Below are positions 32,903-41,134 of a stretch of DNA of 64,000 nt, in pieces. The stretch covers positions 1-64,000 of the forward strand of contig CAMWJF010000017.1 in NCBI GenBank assembly GCA_947174505.1. The letters are read 5' to 3'. Position 1 is the first letter of the stretch, and every line of letters begins with the position of its first letter. This stretch comes from an uncultured Lachnospiraceae bacterium (GTDB lineage: Bacteria > Bacillota > Clostridia > Lachnospirales > Lachnospiraceae). The notes beneath the pieces are model-generated. The model worked only from the letters and a program-made list of their open reading frames with translations. It had not been told where the DNA came from and did not search any database. A program made the position numbers and the translations under genes.

Positions 32903-33968
32903 TAAACATAATTTTAATGAAGTAATATCAAAATATTTACAGAATTTGATGTGTAATACAGAAAAGCGCTATGGAAAAGAAAGTAGTGAATATAAAGCAC
33001 TTTATTATCAATATGTAAAAACAGATGCCGAGCTTATGGAAATGAGGGAACATAATGATAAGCATTATGAGGCTATTGTCGACTGTGAACAAAAAGGATT
33101 GCGATATATTGAAAGACTGTATAAAAGGCAGGCAACGATTGATTTAACCACAGCATGTAGCGCACATTGTAGATATTGCTTGCGTCAAAATTATGAAAGT
33201 ATATCTCTGAATCAGGAAGATGAGAACGCGATCATGGAATATCTTGCCAAAGATGAGTATTTAAAGGAAATATTAATTACTGGTGGTGATCCGTTATTAG
33301 TTGTGGATAAATTGATCCATGTGATGGAGAGAATTATAAATGAGGCGCCTAATATTAGAATTATCAGAATAGGGACAAGGGTACCAGTTCAAAATCCGGA
33401 ACAATTAGATAAAAAGCTACTTGAGTTTTTCAATAACAATAATAAAAAGGTCTTTTTTGAAATTGCGCTTCAAATTAATCATAAAATAGAACTGCAAAGT
33501 GAGACACAGAGATGCATAAGGGAGCTACAGAGGGTTGGTGTCTGTATATATGCTCAAAATGTGCTTTTAAAAAACGTGAATTCTTCTATGGAGACTTTGA
33601 TAGAGCTGTATGATGCCCTCAGGTATGAACACATAGAGACGCACTATTTGTTTCATCCGGTTCCAATCAGCAGAACAGCACAGTTTCGTATGCCATTAGA
33701 TGAGTTCTTGAATTTTGCCAGACTTTTGACTTCTTCGGGGGAGATACCCGGAAGAAGTAAACCTATGTTTTCTTTAATGACAGATATTGGAAAATGTACG
33801 CTATATGAAGGGACTTTGAGAAAAACTAATGTGAAGGAATATGTTGATGTGAAAACAGCCTATAGATTAGAAGAGCGTTTAAAGTGGAACCCTCAATATA
33901 AATTACCGGCAAGTGCAAGGATAGCGGATGACGGTACATTAATTGTAAGGTATATGGATGGAATTTAG
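32895..33968 (+). CDS. KamA-family radical SAM enzyme (lysine/glutamate 2,3-aminomutase-like)
   Basis: A 357-residue protein. AAGGAAGG lies 9 nt before TTG at 32895; TTG at 32886 is the alternative. The 4Fe-4S radical SAM motif is TACSAHCRYCLRQN, then ILITGGDPLLV and IRIIRIGTRVPVQNP, which are closely similar to lysine 2,3-aminomutases, and HYLFHPVPISRTAQFRMPLDE. The glycine-rich PLP-lysine loop of KamA is not evident; SKPMFSLMTDIGKC lies in its place. It is shorter than KamA (about 415) and near EpmB size. Its start overlaps the ligase gene by 8 nt. Mutase activity on an amino acid used for glycan decoration is plausible, but the reduced PLP loop leaves this open. Confidence 0.85.
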   Translation: MNNKHNFNEVISKYLQNLMCNTEKRYGKESSEYKALYYQYVKTDAELMEMREHNDKHYEAIVDCEQKGLRYIERLYKRQATIDLTTACSAHCRYCLRQNYESISLNQEDENAIMEYLAKDEYLKEILITGGDPLLVVDKLIHVMERIINEAPNIRIIRIGTRVPVQNPEQLDKKLLEFFNNNNKKVFFEIALQINHKIELQSETQRCIRELQRVGVCIYAQNVLLKNVNSSMETLIELYDALRYEHIETHYLFHPVPISRTAQFRMPLDEFLNFARLLTSSGEIPGRSKPMFSLMTDIGKCTLYEGTLRKTNVKEYVDVKTAYRLEERLKWNPQYKLPASARIADDGTLIVRYMDGI

Positions 33969-34647
33969 TCTTATGAGAAAAGAAAAAGTAATATTAATTG
34001 GTTGTGGCGAACATGCGCGAATGGTTATTGATAACATTGAAGAGGCAGGTAATATTGAAATATTTGGAATGATAACCAGCATTAGTGAAGATGTAGGGAA
34101 GCAAATGTATGGCTATACGATTCTGGGAACGAATGATGATATTGATAATATTTTTAAAGAGAATCCGGATTTGACAGGATATTTTCTGACGATTGGAACT
34201 TTAAAAGATGGAAATATGAAAGCCCGAGAAGAGATGTACCGAAGATTGGATAAATTATATAGGGCCATAAATATTATACATCCGACAGCTATTATATCAA
34301 GACATGCATCAATAGGATACGGAAATATTTTTGAAGCGTATACTAGAGTCGCAAATTCGGCAACAGTTGGGAATCATTGTATTATCAATAGTTTTTCTGC
34401 AATTAACCATGACCAAACAATAGAAAACAATGTTTTAATTGCGGGCAATGTGAGTATGGCTGGATGTAGGATAGGGGAAAATACGATTGTAGCAGACGGA
34501 GCATCGATTGGATTTAAAAAATCTGTTGGTAAAAATTGCGTTATAGGCGACGGAGCTGTTGTTACGAAAGATATACCAGATAACTCAATTGCTTATGGCA
34601 ATCCGGCAAGGGTAATCAGACGAAATCCGCATTATTCAAAAGTATAA
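33958..34647 (+). CDS. NeuD/PglD-like sugar O/N-acyltransferase
   Basis: A 229-residue protein; the ATG at 33958 overlaps the previous stop and the ATG at 33973 (MRKEKVILIGCGEHA) is an alternative. Residues 5-100 are a PglD-type Rossmann N-domain (VILIGCGEHARMVIDNI). Residues 105-225 are a left-handed beta-helix with hexapeptide repeats, including HPTAIISRHASIGYGNIFEA, the catalytic His in INHDQTIENNV and GNPARVIRR at the end. It transfers an acetyl or other acyl group from CoA to an amino sugar. Next to the aminotransferase it probably acylates that 4-amino group. Confidence 0.88.
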   Translation: MEFSLMRKEKVILIGCGEHARMVIDNIEEAGNIEIFGMITSISEDVGKQMYGYTILGTNDDIDNIFKENPDLTGYFLTIGTLKDGNMKAREEMYRRLDKLYRAINIIHPTAIISRHASIGYGNIFEAYTRVANSATVGNHCIINSFSAINHDQTIENNVLIAGNVSMAGCRIGENTIVADGASIGFKKSVGKNCVIGDGAVVTKDIPDNSIAYGNPARVIRRNPHYSKV

Positions 34648-34685
34648 CCATAATTTATCAGGTACTTAATGGTCAAAACGGGTAT

Positions 34686-35741
34686 ATGAAGAAAATTTTA
34701 CATTTATTTAGAACTTCACAATTCACCAAGGACTTTATCGAGCTTATTAATCAGTATTATAATCCGGACAGCCATATTTTTTGGGTATATGGCGAAAGTT
34801 TTTTTGATTATTTAGATAAGTCTATGATTCAGTTTAATAATGTTGTGTACATACCAAGAATTGATATTTTATTAAATAAAGACAGCGTGGTTAAGCAACT
34901 GGAAGAATTTGAATTGATTATTTACCATGGACTATTTGATGAGAATATTATTAATTTTTTTGGATTACACAAACATTTAGTGAATAAATTGGGATTATAT
35001 TTTTGGGGTGGAGATAAAAAACCGGCGGCTTTTTGGGATGAAGACAGCAAGGAGCGTTATAGATACGTTATTCAAAATGCGGCAAAAATTATCACAATCA
35101 TTGAAGAGGATTATAAAAGTATATGCGATGATTATGGTCCTTGCGGAGAACATTATACCGTGGTATATGGAGGGTGTTATGACTATGGTGAATTAGAATA
35201 TGAGGACATAATTTATGGGCAACCAATTAATGTTCAGATTGGAAATTCAGCGACAGTATCTAATAATCACATTAAAGTGCTTAAGGAATTGGAAAAATAT
35301 AAGAATGAGAATATACGGATATGGCTACCACTTTCTTATGGAGACAGAGAGTATGCCAAAAAAGTTATCGATTTTGGACAAAAAGTATTTGGCACCAAAT
35401 TTATTGCGATGGAGAGATATATGCCGGAGAAGCAATACAATGAATTGCTAAAAAGCATGAATGTAGGAATTTTTGATATTGACAGGCAGCAGGCTTTGGG
35501 AAATATCACATCGCTGTTAGAAAGTGGCTGTAAAATTTTTTTGAAAAAAGACACAATGTTAGCAAGATATTTTGAAAATGAATGTGGATGCAAGATATTT
35601 TATATGGAGGATATTTCTCGAATGGAATTTAGGCAATTTATAAAATATTCGAAAAAAGAAGCATGCGGAAATAAGGAAAAATTGGATCGGTTTTTTGACA
35701 TAGACAGAATTACGGAAGTCTGGAATAAAATATTTGATTAA
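34686..35741 (+). CDS. GT56-family glycosyltransferase (Fuc4NAc transferase-like)
   Basis: A 351-residue protein resembling the 4-alpha-L-fucosyltransferase/TDP-Fuc4NAc:lipid II transferase family (WecF/RffT, Glyco_transf_56). Visible family features: ILHLFRTSQFTKDFIELIN, IIYHGLFDENIINFFGLH, LGLYFWGGDKKP, INVQIGNSATVSNNHIKVL, IRIWLPLSYGDREYAKKV and MERYMPEKQYNELLKSMNVG. The presence of this transferase suggests that the amino sugar made by the genes upstream is a 4-acylamido-6-deoxyhexose. It is a cytoplasmic, membrane-associated protein. Confidence 0.82.
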   Translation: MKKILHLFRTSQFTKDFIELINQYYNPDSHIFWVYGESFFDYLDKSMIQFNNVVYIPRIDILLNKDSVVKQLEEFELIIYHGLFDENIINFFGLHKHLVNKLGLYFWGGDKKPAAFWDEDSKERYRYVIQNAAKIITIIEEDYKSICDDYGPCGEHYTVVYGGCYDYGELEYEDIIYGQPINVQIGNSATVSNNHIKVLKELEKYKNENIRIWLPLSYGDREYAKKVIDFGQKVFGTKFIAMERYMPEKQYNELLKSMNVGIFDIDRQQALGNITSLLESGCKIFLKKDTMLARYFENECGCKIFYMEDISRMEFRQFIKYSKKEACGNKEKLDRFFDIDRITEVWNKIFD

Positions 35742-35751
35742 ACAGAGGGGG

Positions 35752-35859
35752 AAAAAGATTGGAATATATGGATGTGGAAGTATCGGCCGACTGGCATATG
35801 AATTATTAAAGGAACAGTATAATACCGGGAAGTCAGGAATTTTAGATTATGTTTTTTAA
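35752..35859 (+). pseudogene. Remnant of a Rossmann-like domain
   Basis: A 35-codon open stretch without a start codon reads KKIGIYGCGSIGRLAYELL...GILDYVF and stops. It matches the first strand, glycine-rich loop and helix of the Rossmann-like domain carried by ten proteins of this cluster. It lies between a finished transferase gene and a free-standing copy of the same domain. It looks like a leftover of domain exchange or gene deletion. Confidence 0.6.
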
Positions 35860-35920
35860 AAAATGATTGCTCAGGTATCTAAAGCCAAAGAGTATTTCGA
35901 AAGATGAAAAAGGATTTGAA

Positions 35921-36322
35921 ATGGAAGAAAGTATTCAGGAATATAAAAAAGGATCAGATAAGCATTTAGAAATGTTTTTGGTTATGTATTTTTGGGTGCG
36001 AAATCTGAACAATAAGAAAAAGATCGGTGGTTTTTTGAAGGATCAGGGATATCATCATATTGCGATTTATGGCGCAAGCTACATGGGTATCTGTCTTTGT
36101 GAAGAATTAGTAAAGGAAGATATTGAGGTAATCTGTTTTATTGATAAAAGAGATATAGATCAGATTATGAAAATTCCAGTCAAAAAAATAGAGGATGATT
36201 TGGAATCGATAGATGCAGTTATTGTGACATCCGTCTATTATTTCTATGAAATTGAAAAGCAATTAAAAGATAAATTAAATTGTGCAATTCTTTCACTTAG
36301 TGATATTGTTTACAAGCTATAG
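35921..36322 (+). CDS. Free-standing Rossmann-like accessory domain protein
   Basis: A 133-residue protein. AAAGGA 7 nt before the ATG at 35921 decides the start; the frame is open from a TTG at 35867. Residues 10-45 are helical (SDKHLEMFLVMYFWVRNL). Residues 46-133 form the shared domain: HIAIYGASYMGICLCEEL, VICFIDKRD, AVIVTSVYYFYEIEKQL and ILSLSDIVYKL. The gene at 42411-42887 is a clear paralogue (SDKHLALFLMMNRW, SIAIYGMSYAGERL). Function unknown; it may be a nucleotide- or sugar-nucleotide-binding partner of the transferases. Confidence 0.7.
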   Translation: MEESIQEYKKGSDKHLEMFLVMYFWVRNLNNKKKIGGFLKDQGYHHIAIYGASYMGICLCEELVKEDIEVICFIDKRDIDQIMKIPVKKIEDDLESIDAVIVTSVYYFYEIEKQLKDKLNCAILSLSDIVYKL

Positions 36323-36349
36323 AAGTAAAGCAGACGGAGGGAAGAGCGG

Positions 36350-38548
36350 TTGGATTTTAATAAAATAATTGATGATATTATCTTTAAATATAATTTAGAT
36401 AGTTTTTATCCCTGTTATAGAAAAATGAGAAAGGCTGAAAAATACATACACATCTGGATGGAAGAATGCCTGAAAAGAGTGGAGGAGAGTGGAAAGATAC
36501 TTTGTATAGCATCTTGTAATGAAGAGGCGGATCGCTTTGATTTTTATACGTTACAGGATAAACATTTCGAGTATTTTATAGGGAACAATGGTCTGCAGAA
36601 TATTGAATGGGAGAAATATCAGGAAGTTTATATTGTTTCCTATCAGGAAAAGGAACAACTTTCCAAGCAGCTTACGCTTAATGGAGTACCTTTTAGCTGG
36701 ATTTATGATTTATTTACAACATATGGGGAACATTTTGACAAAGAATTCTATGATTTCTTAACGGAATGCTCATTAGATAAAGAATATGATTATTATACCA
36801 AAGATAATAATTATTTCTTAGAACTTTTTTTCTTAAAAAGAAAATATAAATCGTCCGCCATAACAAAGGAGGAATTTTTAAAAAGAATATTTTTCCTATC
36901 AATAGTATTTAAAGATTTTTTACTGGCGGAAAAGTATTATCAGGAAATTTTGGGCTGTATGGACAAAGATTTGAAAACGGATTACATTCAGGCATATGCG
37001 GAAATTAAGAATGTATTGCAGGAAATGAGAAAATCTTTGTTGCAAAGAAATAAAGGAAAAAATGACATAGTGATGGTTTGGCTGGATCAAATGAAATATG
37101 GCTTGGAGAAAGATATGCCCTATTTAGCAGAGGAAATGAAAGAAGGAGTTTACTTTGATCATGCCTATACTGTGATTCCTTATACAATACCAACTTTCAG
37201 AGTGCTTTTTACTGATGAAAAGGAGATCACAATTGGTCTACATAGTCATAAGAAAATTTACAAACAAGAAAGTTTGCTCATTCAGGAAATGGAACGGAGA
37301 GGATATGTATTTAAAGTAATCAGTGGCTATATTGGCAATATTGAGAGGGAATGGCAGTGTGAGGAATATTTTGATAAATGGGCACCGATGTCATTGCTGT
37401 GTTGGAATTTTTTATGTTGTTTGGTGAATTCTGAGGAATCGGTTTTTGCGGTTGTACATGAGATGAGCCATACACACACGCCTTATTTTACCAATCAAAT
37501 GAATGAAGAAATGGCAGGAAACAGTAAAGAATCTGTTCAAAAAAGACATGCCCATGCCATGAATGAGACAGACCAATGTTTAGGATATTATATGAATTTT
37601 CTTTCAGAAGATACAACTAAGATTTATATGAGCGATCATGGATTGGGAGAACCTTGGGAGCACGTACATACATTATTTGCGGTTACGAGCAAGAAAATTG
37701 GTAAGGGACGGATATCGGATGTTTTTTCATATTTGAATTTTGATAGATTAGCACGGCAATTAATGGAAGATCGATTTTCATCTGCTGAGTTTGTTGGCGA
37801 AAACGCACCAATTTGCTCAATGCCCTTATATAATTATGAACTTATTAAAGCACGTCTAAGAAGTAAAAGATTAGAGATAAGAGAAATTGGTTATCAGGGA
37901 ATGGTAAATAAAGACTATATCTACCTTAAGTATAATAATCAAAGGGAAGTGTTACTAGACCAGAATCATTTACCTCATAAAATTTATGCTATTCCACATC
38001 CGTCAGATATATGTAATGCGGATAAAGTGCAGTATTTTCGAAGCAATATAAATAAGTGTAATGTCGATTTTCAAAGTGAAAAATTTAAGTATTCCAAATA
38101 TCTTTTGAAAGTATTTGATAATCTGGAACGCAGTCAGAGAAATCAATTGGACTATATTAATGCATGGATAGTTGCTTCGGGGAAGGAAAGAATAGCAATA
38201 AGAATGGGAGGAGAGCATTCTTACACGTTATACGAGTGGTTGACAGAGGATAATCGGGAAAAAATAGTGGGATTTATAGACGAAAATTCAGAATGTATTT
38301 GTAAGGCGTTTAGAAAGAAAATTATTCCAATGGAAAAAATCTCAGAAGAAGAAATTGACTGCGTTATTCTATCATCATTTGAGCATCTAAACTTTATCCG
38401 AGAAGAAGCGACTGCTTACCCGAAGGGGATAGGTGTATTTGATATGTATAATTATTTACAGGAAAAGGGATTCCCGTTTAGAGATATACAATGTGACTTA
38501 GTGGGTATGTCAGACAGTGAATATGATGTTGGCTTTCCAAAGATATAG
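36350..38548 (+). CDS. Sulfatase/alkaline-phosphatase-superfamily protein with C-terminal Rossmann-like domain
   Basis: A 732-residue protein with a TTG start at 36350 preceded by GGAGGGAAG. Residues 1-235 are helical and unrecognised. Residues 240-480 resemble the sulfatase/phosphoglycerol-transferase fold: DIVMVWLDQMKYGLEKDMPYL, TVIPYTIPTFRVLF (nucleophile-region Thr/Ser), VVHEMSHTHTPYF (His-rich metal region) and IYMSDHGLGEPWEH. The last 110 residues carry the shared Rossmann-like domain (RIAIRMGGEHSYTLYEWL, GFIDENS, VILSSFEHL). No signal peptide or membrane helix is seen, so it would act in the cytoplasm, unlike most sulfatases. A phosphoryl or sulfuryl transfer or hydrolysis on a glycan precursor is inferred. 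Confidence 0.6.
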   Translation: MDFNKIIDDIIFKYNLDSFYPCYRKMRKAEKYIHIWMEECLKRVEESGKILCIASCNEEADRFDFYTLQDKHFEYFIGNNGLQNIEWEKYQEVYIVSYQEKEQLSKQLTLNGVPFSWIYDLFTTYGEHFDKEFYDFLTECSLDKEYDYYTKDNNYFLELFFLKRKYKSSAITKEEFLKRIFFLSIVFKDFLLAEKYYQEILGCMDKDLKTDYIQAYAEIKNVLQEMRKSLLQRNKGKNDIVMVWLDQMKYGLEKDMPYLAEEMKEGVYFDHAYTVIPYTIPTFRVLFTDEKEITIGLHSHKKIYKQESLLIQEMERRGYVFKVISGYIGNIEREWQCEEYFDKWAPMSLLCWNFLCCLVNSEESVFAVVHEMSHTHTPYFTNQMNEEMAGNSKESVQKRHAHAMNETDQCLGYYMNFLSEDTTKIYMSDHGLGEPWEHVHTLFAVTSKKIGKGRISDVFSYLNFDRLARQLMEDRFSSAEFVGENAPICSMPLYNYELIKARLRSKRLEIREIGYQGMVNKDYIYLKYNNQREVLLDQNHLPHKIYAIPHPSDICNADKVQYFRSNINKCNVDFQSEKFKYSKYLLKVFDNLERSQRNQLDYINAWIVASGKERIAIRMGGEHSYTLYEWLTEDNREKIVGFIDENSECICKAFRKKIIPMEKISEEEIDCVILSSFEHLNFIREEATAYPKGIGVFDMYNYLQEKGFPFRDIQCDLVGMSDSEYDVGFPKI

Positions 38549-38584
38549 TAAATATGTAGTTTTAAGGGAAAGGAGGGTTATCTA

Positions 38585-39781
38585 TTGACTTTAAATGAAA
38601 AAATGGTGAGCCACATAATACAGAATGATGGTATGAGTGTGGATGGGGACGAGGCATGGTTTGTAGATCGGACAGAAAATGTTTTATACAAATGGAATTT
38701 AAAAACTGAAATCTGTAACTATATAACGACAATACCTATCCAGAGAAAAAATGGATTTCGCAATAATTCTATATGCTTGAAGTGCGATGATAACATTTTT
38801 CTTTTTCCGGATGCTGGAACAAGTATATGGATATATAATGTCGCGACGGACAGTTTCTTGAATATACCGATAGATAATCCAAGTCATATCCGAATAGGAG
38901 CGATTGGCTGCTGGCGTGAGAAAGAAAATATTTGGGTCACTGCATTGGGATTAAAGGAAATATGGCGGATTAGTATAGTGGAAAAGAAAATAACTGCCAT
39001 ATATAAAATTTTTGAAAATATAGAAATTGAATGTGGGAGTGCAACAGAGTTGATTGATGGTAAATTGTATGTTGGCGCTGTAAACACAGGGATTTTATGC
39101 GAATTCTGTACATCTACGGAGGCGGTACGTTATAAGAAAATAAGGGGAATGGAGGATGGCATTAACACAATATGTTATGACGGTGAACGAATATGGTTTT
39201 CCGGAAAAAATAACAAATTAGCAGGATGGAAAAGAGAGGAAGATGATTTTATTGAGATTATCATACCGCCTTGCTTTATAGACAAGCATGAAAGCAGCAG
39301 AAGCACAAAAGAGATAGAGAGGACACTTTTCCACCAAAGTTTATACGATGGAGAGAGAATATGGCTTTTCCCGTGGAAGTTGAAAAATTCCCGGTTCGTA
39401 TGTAAAAATGTTTTATATTTCGATTGTAAGAGTCGTGAGATAAAAACATTGGAGTTGAACAAACAAAAAACAGAAGGAATTGTTACCTCAGCATATATGT
39501 TACGGGGAAAGTGCATGAATTTATCGTACGATGGCATAGATGCGCCGATTTTTGCCGAACTGGATTTGAAAACGTTCGCTTTACAAGAAAAACACATGTA
39601 CAGGACGTATCAGGATGTAAGCAAATCTCTTCGGGAAAAGATTTTAAACAGAGGAAATGTGCAGGAATATAACACTATGGAACTGGAAGCCTATATAAAA
39701 AACTGTAATGTAAATCAGGAAAGGGTTCGGGAAAAAGAGGACAACGTAGGATGTCGCATTTATGAATGTAATGCGCATTAG
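38585..39781 (+). CDS. Beta-propeller-like protein of unknown function
   Basis: A 398-residue protein with a TTG start at 38585 after AAAGGAGG. It contains about six repeats of a four-strand pattern with bulky aromatics: DEAWFVDRTENVLYKWNL, NIFLFPDAGTSIWIYNV, NIWVTALGLKEIWRISI, GKLYVGAVNTGILCEF, ERIWFSGKNNKLAGWKR and ERIWLFPWKLKNSRF, which suggests a beta-propeller. No signal peptide. The last 60 residues are helical. Propellers of this kind are seen in polysaccharide clusters, but no function is established here. Confidence 0.6.
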   Translation: MTLNEKMVSHIIQNDGMSVDGDEAWFVDRTENVLYKWNLKTEICNYITTIPIQRKNGFRNNSICLKCDDNIFLFPDAGTSIWIYNVATDSFLNIPIDNPSHIRIGAIGCWREKENIWVTALGLKEIWRISIVEKKITAIYKIFENIEIECGSATELIDGKLYVGAVNTGILCEFCTSTEAVRYKKIRGMEDGINTICYDGERIWFSGKNNKLAGWKREEDDFIEIIIPPCFIDKHESSRSTKEIERTLFHQSLYDGERIWLFPWKLKNSRFVCKNVLYFDCKSREIKTLELNKQKTEGIVTSAYMLRGKCMNLSYDGIDAPIFAELDLKTFALQEKHMYRTYQDVSKSLREKILNRGNVQEYNTMELEAYIKNCNVNQERVREKEDNVGCRIYECNAH

Positions 39782-39800
39782 AGTGGATGGAAAGATACCT

Positions 39801-39920
39801 ATGAATATCATTATTTTCGCCTATGGGCAGGAAGGAATAGAGCTATACCGAGAATTGAAAAACAGTGATTCTTATTCTGGAGAGCCGGTATATAGTATTG
39901 CGGCAGATTACTATAAATAG
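39801..39920 (+). pseudogene. Short Rossmann-like remnant
   Basis: A 39-codon frame, MNIIIFAYGQEGIELYRELKN..., ends before the next transferase gene. It matches only the first strand, loop and helix of the shared domain, without the rest. No good ribosome site precedes it. It is likely a decayed fragment, similar in kind to 35752-35859. Confidence 0.5.
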
Positions 39921-39933
39921 CAGGAGAAACGTT

Positions 39934-41079
39934 ATGAAGACAGGCATTATTTTATTTACATATAATCGCAGCGAACATTTGCAAAAAGTGGTTGATGGGT
40001 TAGAGAAAAACAAGGGCATATCCAAACTGTATATCTTTCAGGATGGTTTAAAATGTGAGGAGCACCGCAGCGGGTGGGAAAAAACAAGGCAAATTATCGA
40101 TGCGATAGATTGGTGCGAGGTAGTGCCTCACTATGAAACATATAATAAAGGGCTTTCTCGATCTATTGTGGATGGAATTAATGTGGTCTTGGAAGAAAAT
40201 GACACTGTGGTGGTTTTGGAAGACGATTGTGTGCCGGCGCCTTGTTTTATTAAGTTTATGGAACAATGCTTTGAAAAGTATAAAGGAGACCAGAGGGTAT
40301 ATTCGGTGGGAGGGTATTCGTGGCCAATCAATATTCAGAAGAAAGATGAATGCGATATATATTTTTGCAGGAGAATTTCCTCCTGGGGATGGGGGACGTG
40401 GAAAGATAGATGGGAAAAGTATGAGCAGGATTATACTTTTTTACAAAGAATGAAATTTGATCAGAAACTATCAGAAGAGTTGGCTATATGGGGCAATGAC
40501 CTAGAAAGGATGGTAGTGGACCGGGTAAAGGGTTTTAATGATTCATGGGCTGTATTCTGGGCATTAAAGACCATAGAAGATGAGGGCTTTTGTATTAATC
40601 CATATACTTCTCTTATTGAAAATATTGGTTTGGATGGAAGCGGAGTCCATTGTGGAAAGACAGATTTTTATAAAGTAGATTTAAATTTATGTGTAAAAGA
40701 GAAATTTAGTTTTCCGAAAGATATCAGAATCCTGAAGGAAACAGAAAATGCTTTTGCAAAACTGTATGGATGTTATACCGCAATCAAATATGAACAGACA
40801 GTGGAGCGGGATCAAATCCTGGTTTATGGATTGGGAAATTGTTTTTTTGAAAATGAAGAGATTATTAACAAAAACTATAATATTCTTGCATTCATTGATA
40901 AAAACAGAAAGGGATTTTATGCGGGGAAGAAAATTATAAAGGCAAAAGAGATCACGGAATATGATTTCGATAAAATTTTAGTTGCAATTAAAAATGATGA
41001 AGAGCGTATTAAGGTCGCACACTCTTTGGTAGATGAATATCAGGTGTCGGCTGACAAGATTGTATTTGAAAGAAATTAG
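39934..41079 (+). CDS. GT2/GT-A glycosyltransferase with C-terminal Rossmann-like domain
   Basis: A 381-residue protein starting at the ATG at 39934 after AGGAGA; the upstream extension to 39865 has no ribosome site. Residues 1-270 are a GT-A transferase: MKTGIILFTYNRSEHLQKVV, DTVVVLEDDCVPAPCF (metal-binding acids), RVYSVGGYSWPINI and SSWGWGTWKDRW. Residues 285-381 carry the shared domain (QILVYGLGNCFFENEEI, AFIDKNRKG, ILVAIKNDEERIK). It adds a sugar to the growing glycan in the cytoplasm. Donor unknown. Confidence 0.85.
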   Translation: MKTGIILFTYNRSEHLQKVVDGLEKNKGISKLYIFQDGLKCEEHRSGWEKTRQIIDAIDWCEVVPHYETYNKGLSRSIVDGINVVLEENDTVVVLEDDCVPAPCFIKFMEQCFEKYKGDQRVYSVGGYSWPINIQKKDECDIYFCRRISSWGWGTWKDRWEKYEQDYTFLQRMKFDQKLSEELAIWGNDLERMVVDRVKGFNDSWAVFWALKTIEDEGFCINPYTSLIENIGLDGSGVHCGKTDFYKVDLNLCVKEKFSFPKDIRILKETENAFAKLYGCYTAIKYEQTVERDQILVYGLGNCFFENEEIINKNYNILAFIDKNRKGFYAGKKIIKAKEITEYDFDKILVAIKNDEERIKVAHSLVDEYQVSADKIVFERN

Positions 41080-41134
41080 GGCTATATGAGGAGAACCATA
41101 TTACAAGTATTCATCTGACAAGGCAGGGAAGCTT

